13,113 nucleotides of DNA from Cloacibacillus sp. (lineage in GTDB: Bacteria > Synergistota > Synergistia > Synergistales > Synergistaceae): positions 1-13,113 of the forward strand of contig NZ_JAJBUX010000028.1 of assembly GCF_020860125.1 (NCBI RefSeq), given 5' to 3'. The notes under the pieces were generated by a model that was given only the letters and a program-made list of their open reading frames with translations, was not told the origin of the DNA and searched no databases. Positions 13,015 through 13,113 of this stretch are shown piece by piece (position 1 is the stretch's first letter; each line of letters starts with the position of its first letter). The translations under genes were made by a program, and so were the position numbers.

Positions 13015-13113
13015 ATGCGTACAAAAAATATTAACGCAATATTATGGTTGTTATTCCCAATTTTTATCCGCTCAGCCCATACCTTTACTTCATCGTTGAC
13101 AACAGAAGCGGCG
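13015..13113 (+). CDS. Partial CDS of a probable exported protein (5' end only)
   Basis: An ATG at 13015 preceded by AAGGAGG (12999-13005, nine bases away) opens a frame of 33 codons without a stop up to the window edge. The translation begins MRTKNINAILWLLFPIFIRS and continues AHTFTSSLTTEAA, a basic start and hydrophobic core like a signal peptide. It begins 62 bases after the serpin stop with no strong terminator between, so it may share the serpin's transcript and be secreted with it. Too little is present to name a family. Confidence 0.6.
   Translation, partial: MRTKNINAILWLLFPIFIRSAHTFTSSLTTEAA

Noticed and set aside
1..13113. CRISPR arrays, tRNA or rRNA genes
   Set aside because: No regularly spaced repeats were seen, and no tRNA cloverleaf elements or conserved rRNA segments were recognised on either strand.

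Overview
The window looks like a chromosomal segment of an anaerobic, TRAP-transporter-rich bacterium. Moderately high GC genes with strong AGGAGG-type ribosome binding sites, paired catabolic isomerases and a secreted serpin would suit a gut or syntrophic member of the Synergistota (Cloacibacillus-like). That placement is an inference from gene content only and is of low confidence.

Layout. Positions 90-2951 hold a xylose-isomerase-like TIM-barrel enzyme, a major facilitator transporter whose first transmembrane segment is split off by a one-base frameshift, and a GntR/FCD regulator, closed by a strong hairpin. After a 377-base AT-rich regulatory gap, positions 3329-8807 hold a same-strand catabolic operon: a second paralogous TIM-barrel enzyme, a short-chain dehydrogenase (SDR), the three subunits of a TRAP transporter (DctP, DctQ, DctM, with a hairpin between dctP and dctQ), and a second SDR. 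An auxin-efflux-carrier-family (AEC) permease follows at 8899-9846. A bidirectional terminator separates it from a convergent histidinol-dehydrogenase-family gene (10022-11290, minus). Positions 11300-13113 are more AT-rich and carry a secreted inhibitory-type serpin behind a long leader, then the start of another apparently exported protein cut by the window end.

How the genes may work together (inference). The TRAP system would import a carboxylate-bearing substrate such as a sugar acid. The two SDRs and the two TIM-barrel enzymes would oxidise and isomerise it, and the GntR/FCD protein could sense it. A similar palindrome lies upstream of both TIM-barrel genes, which suggests they share a regulator. 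The minus-strand dehydrogenase has all HisD catalytic and zinc residues but sits alone, with no other his genes in view. It may belong to the HisD-like group that oxidises other alcohols, such as the HpsN type.

The most unusual part is the serpin unit. A consensus-like promoter is followed by a leader of about 270 nt whose 3' half resembles the GEMM (cyclic-di-GMP class I) riboswitch, while its 5' half does not match well.
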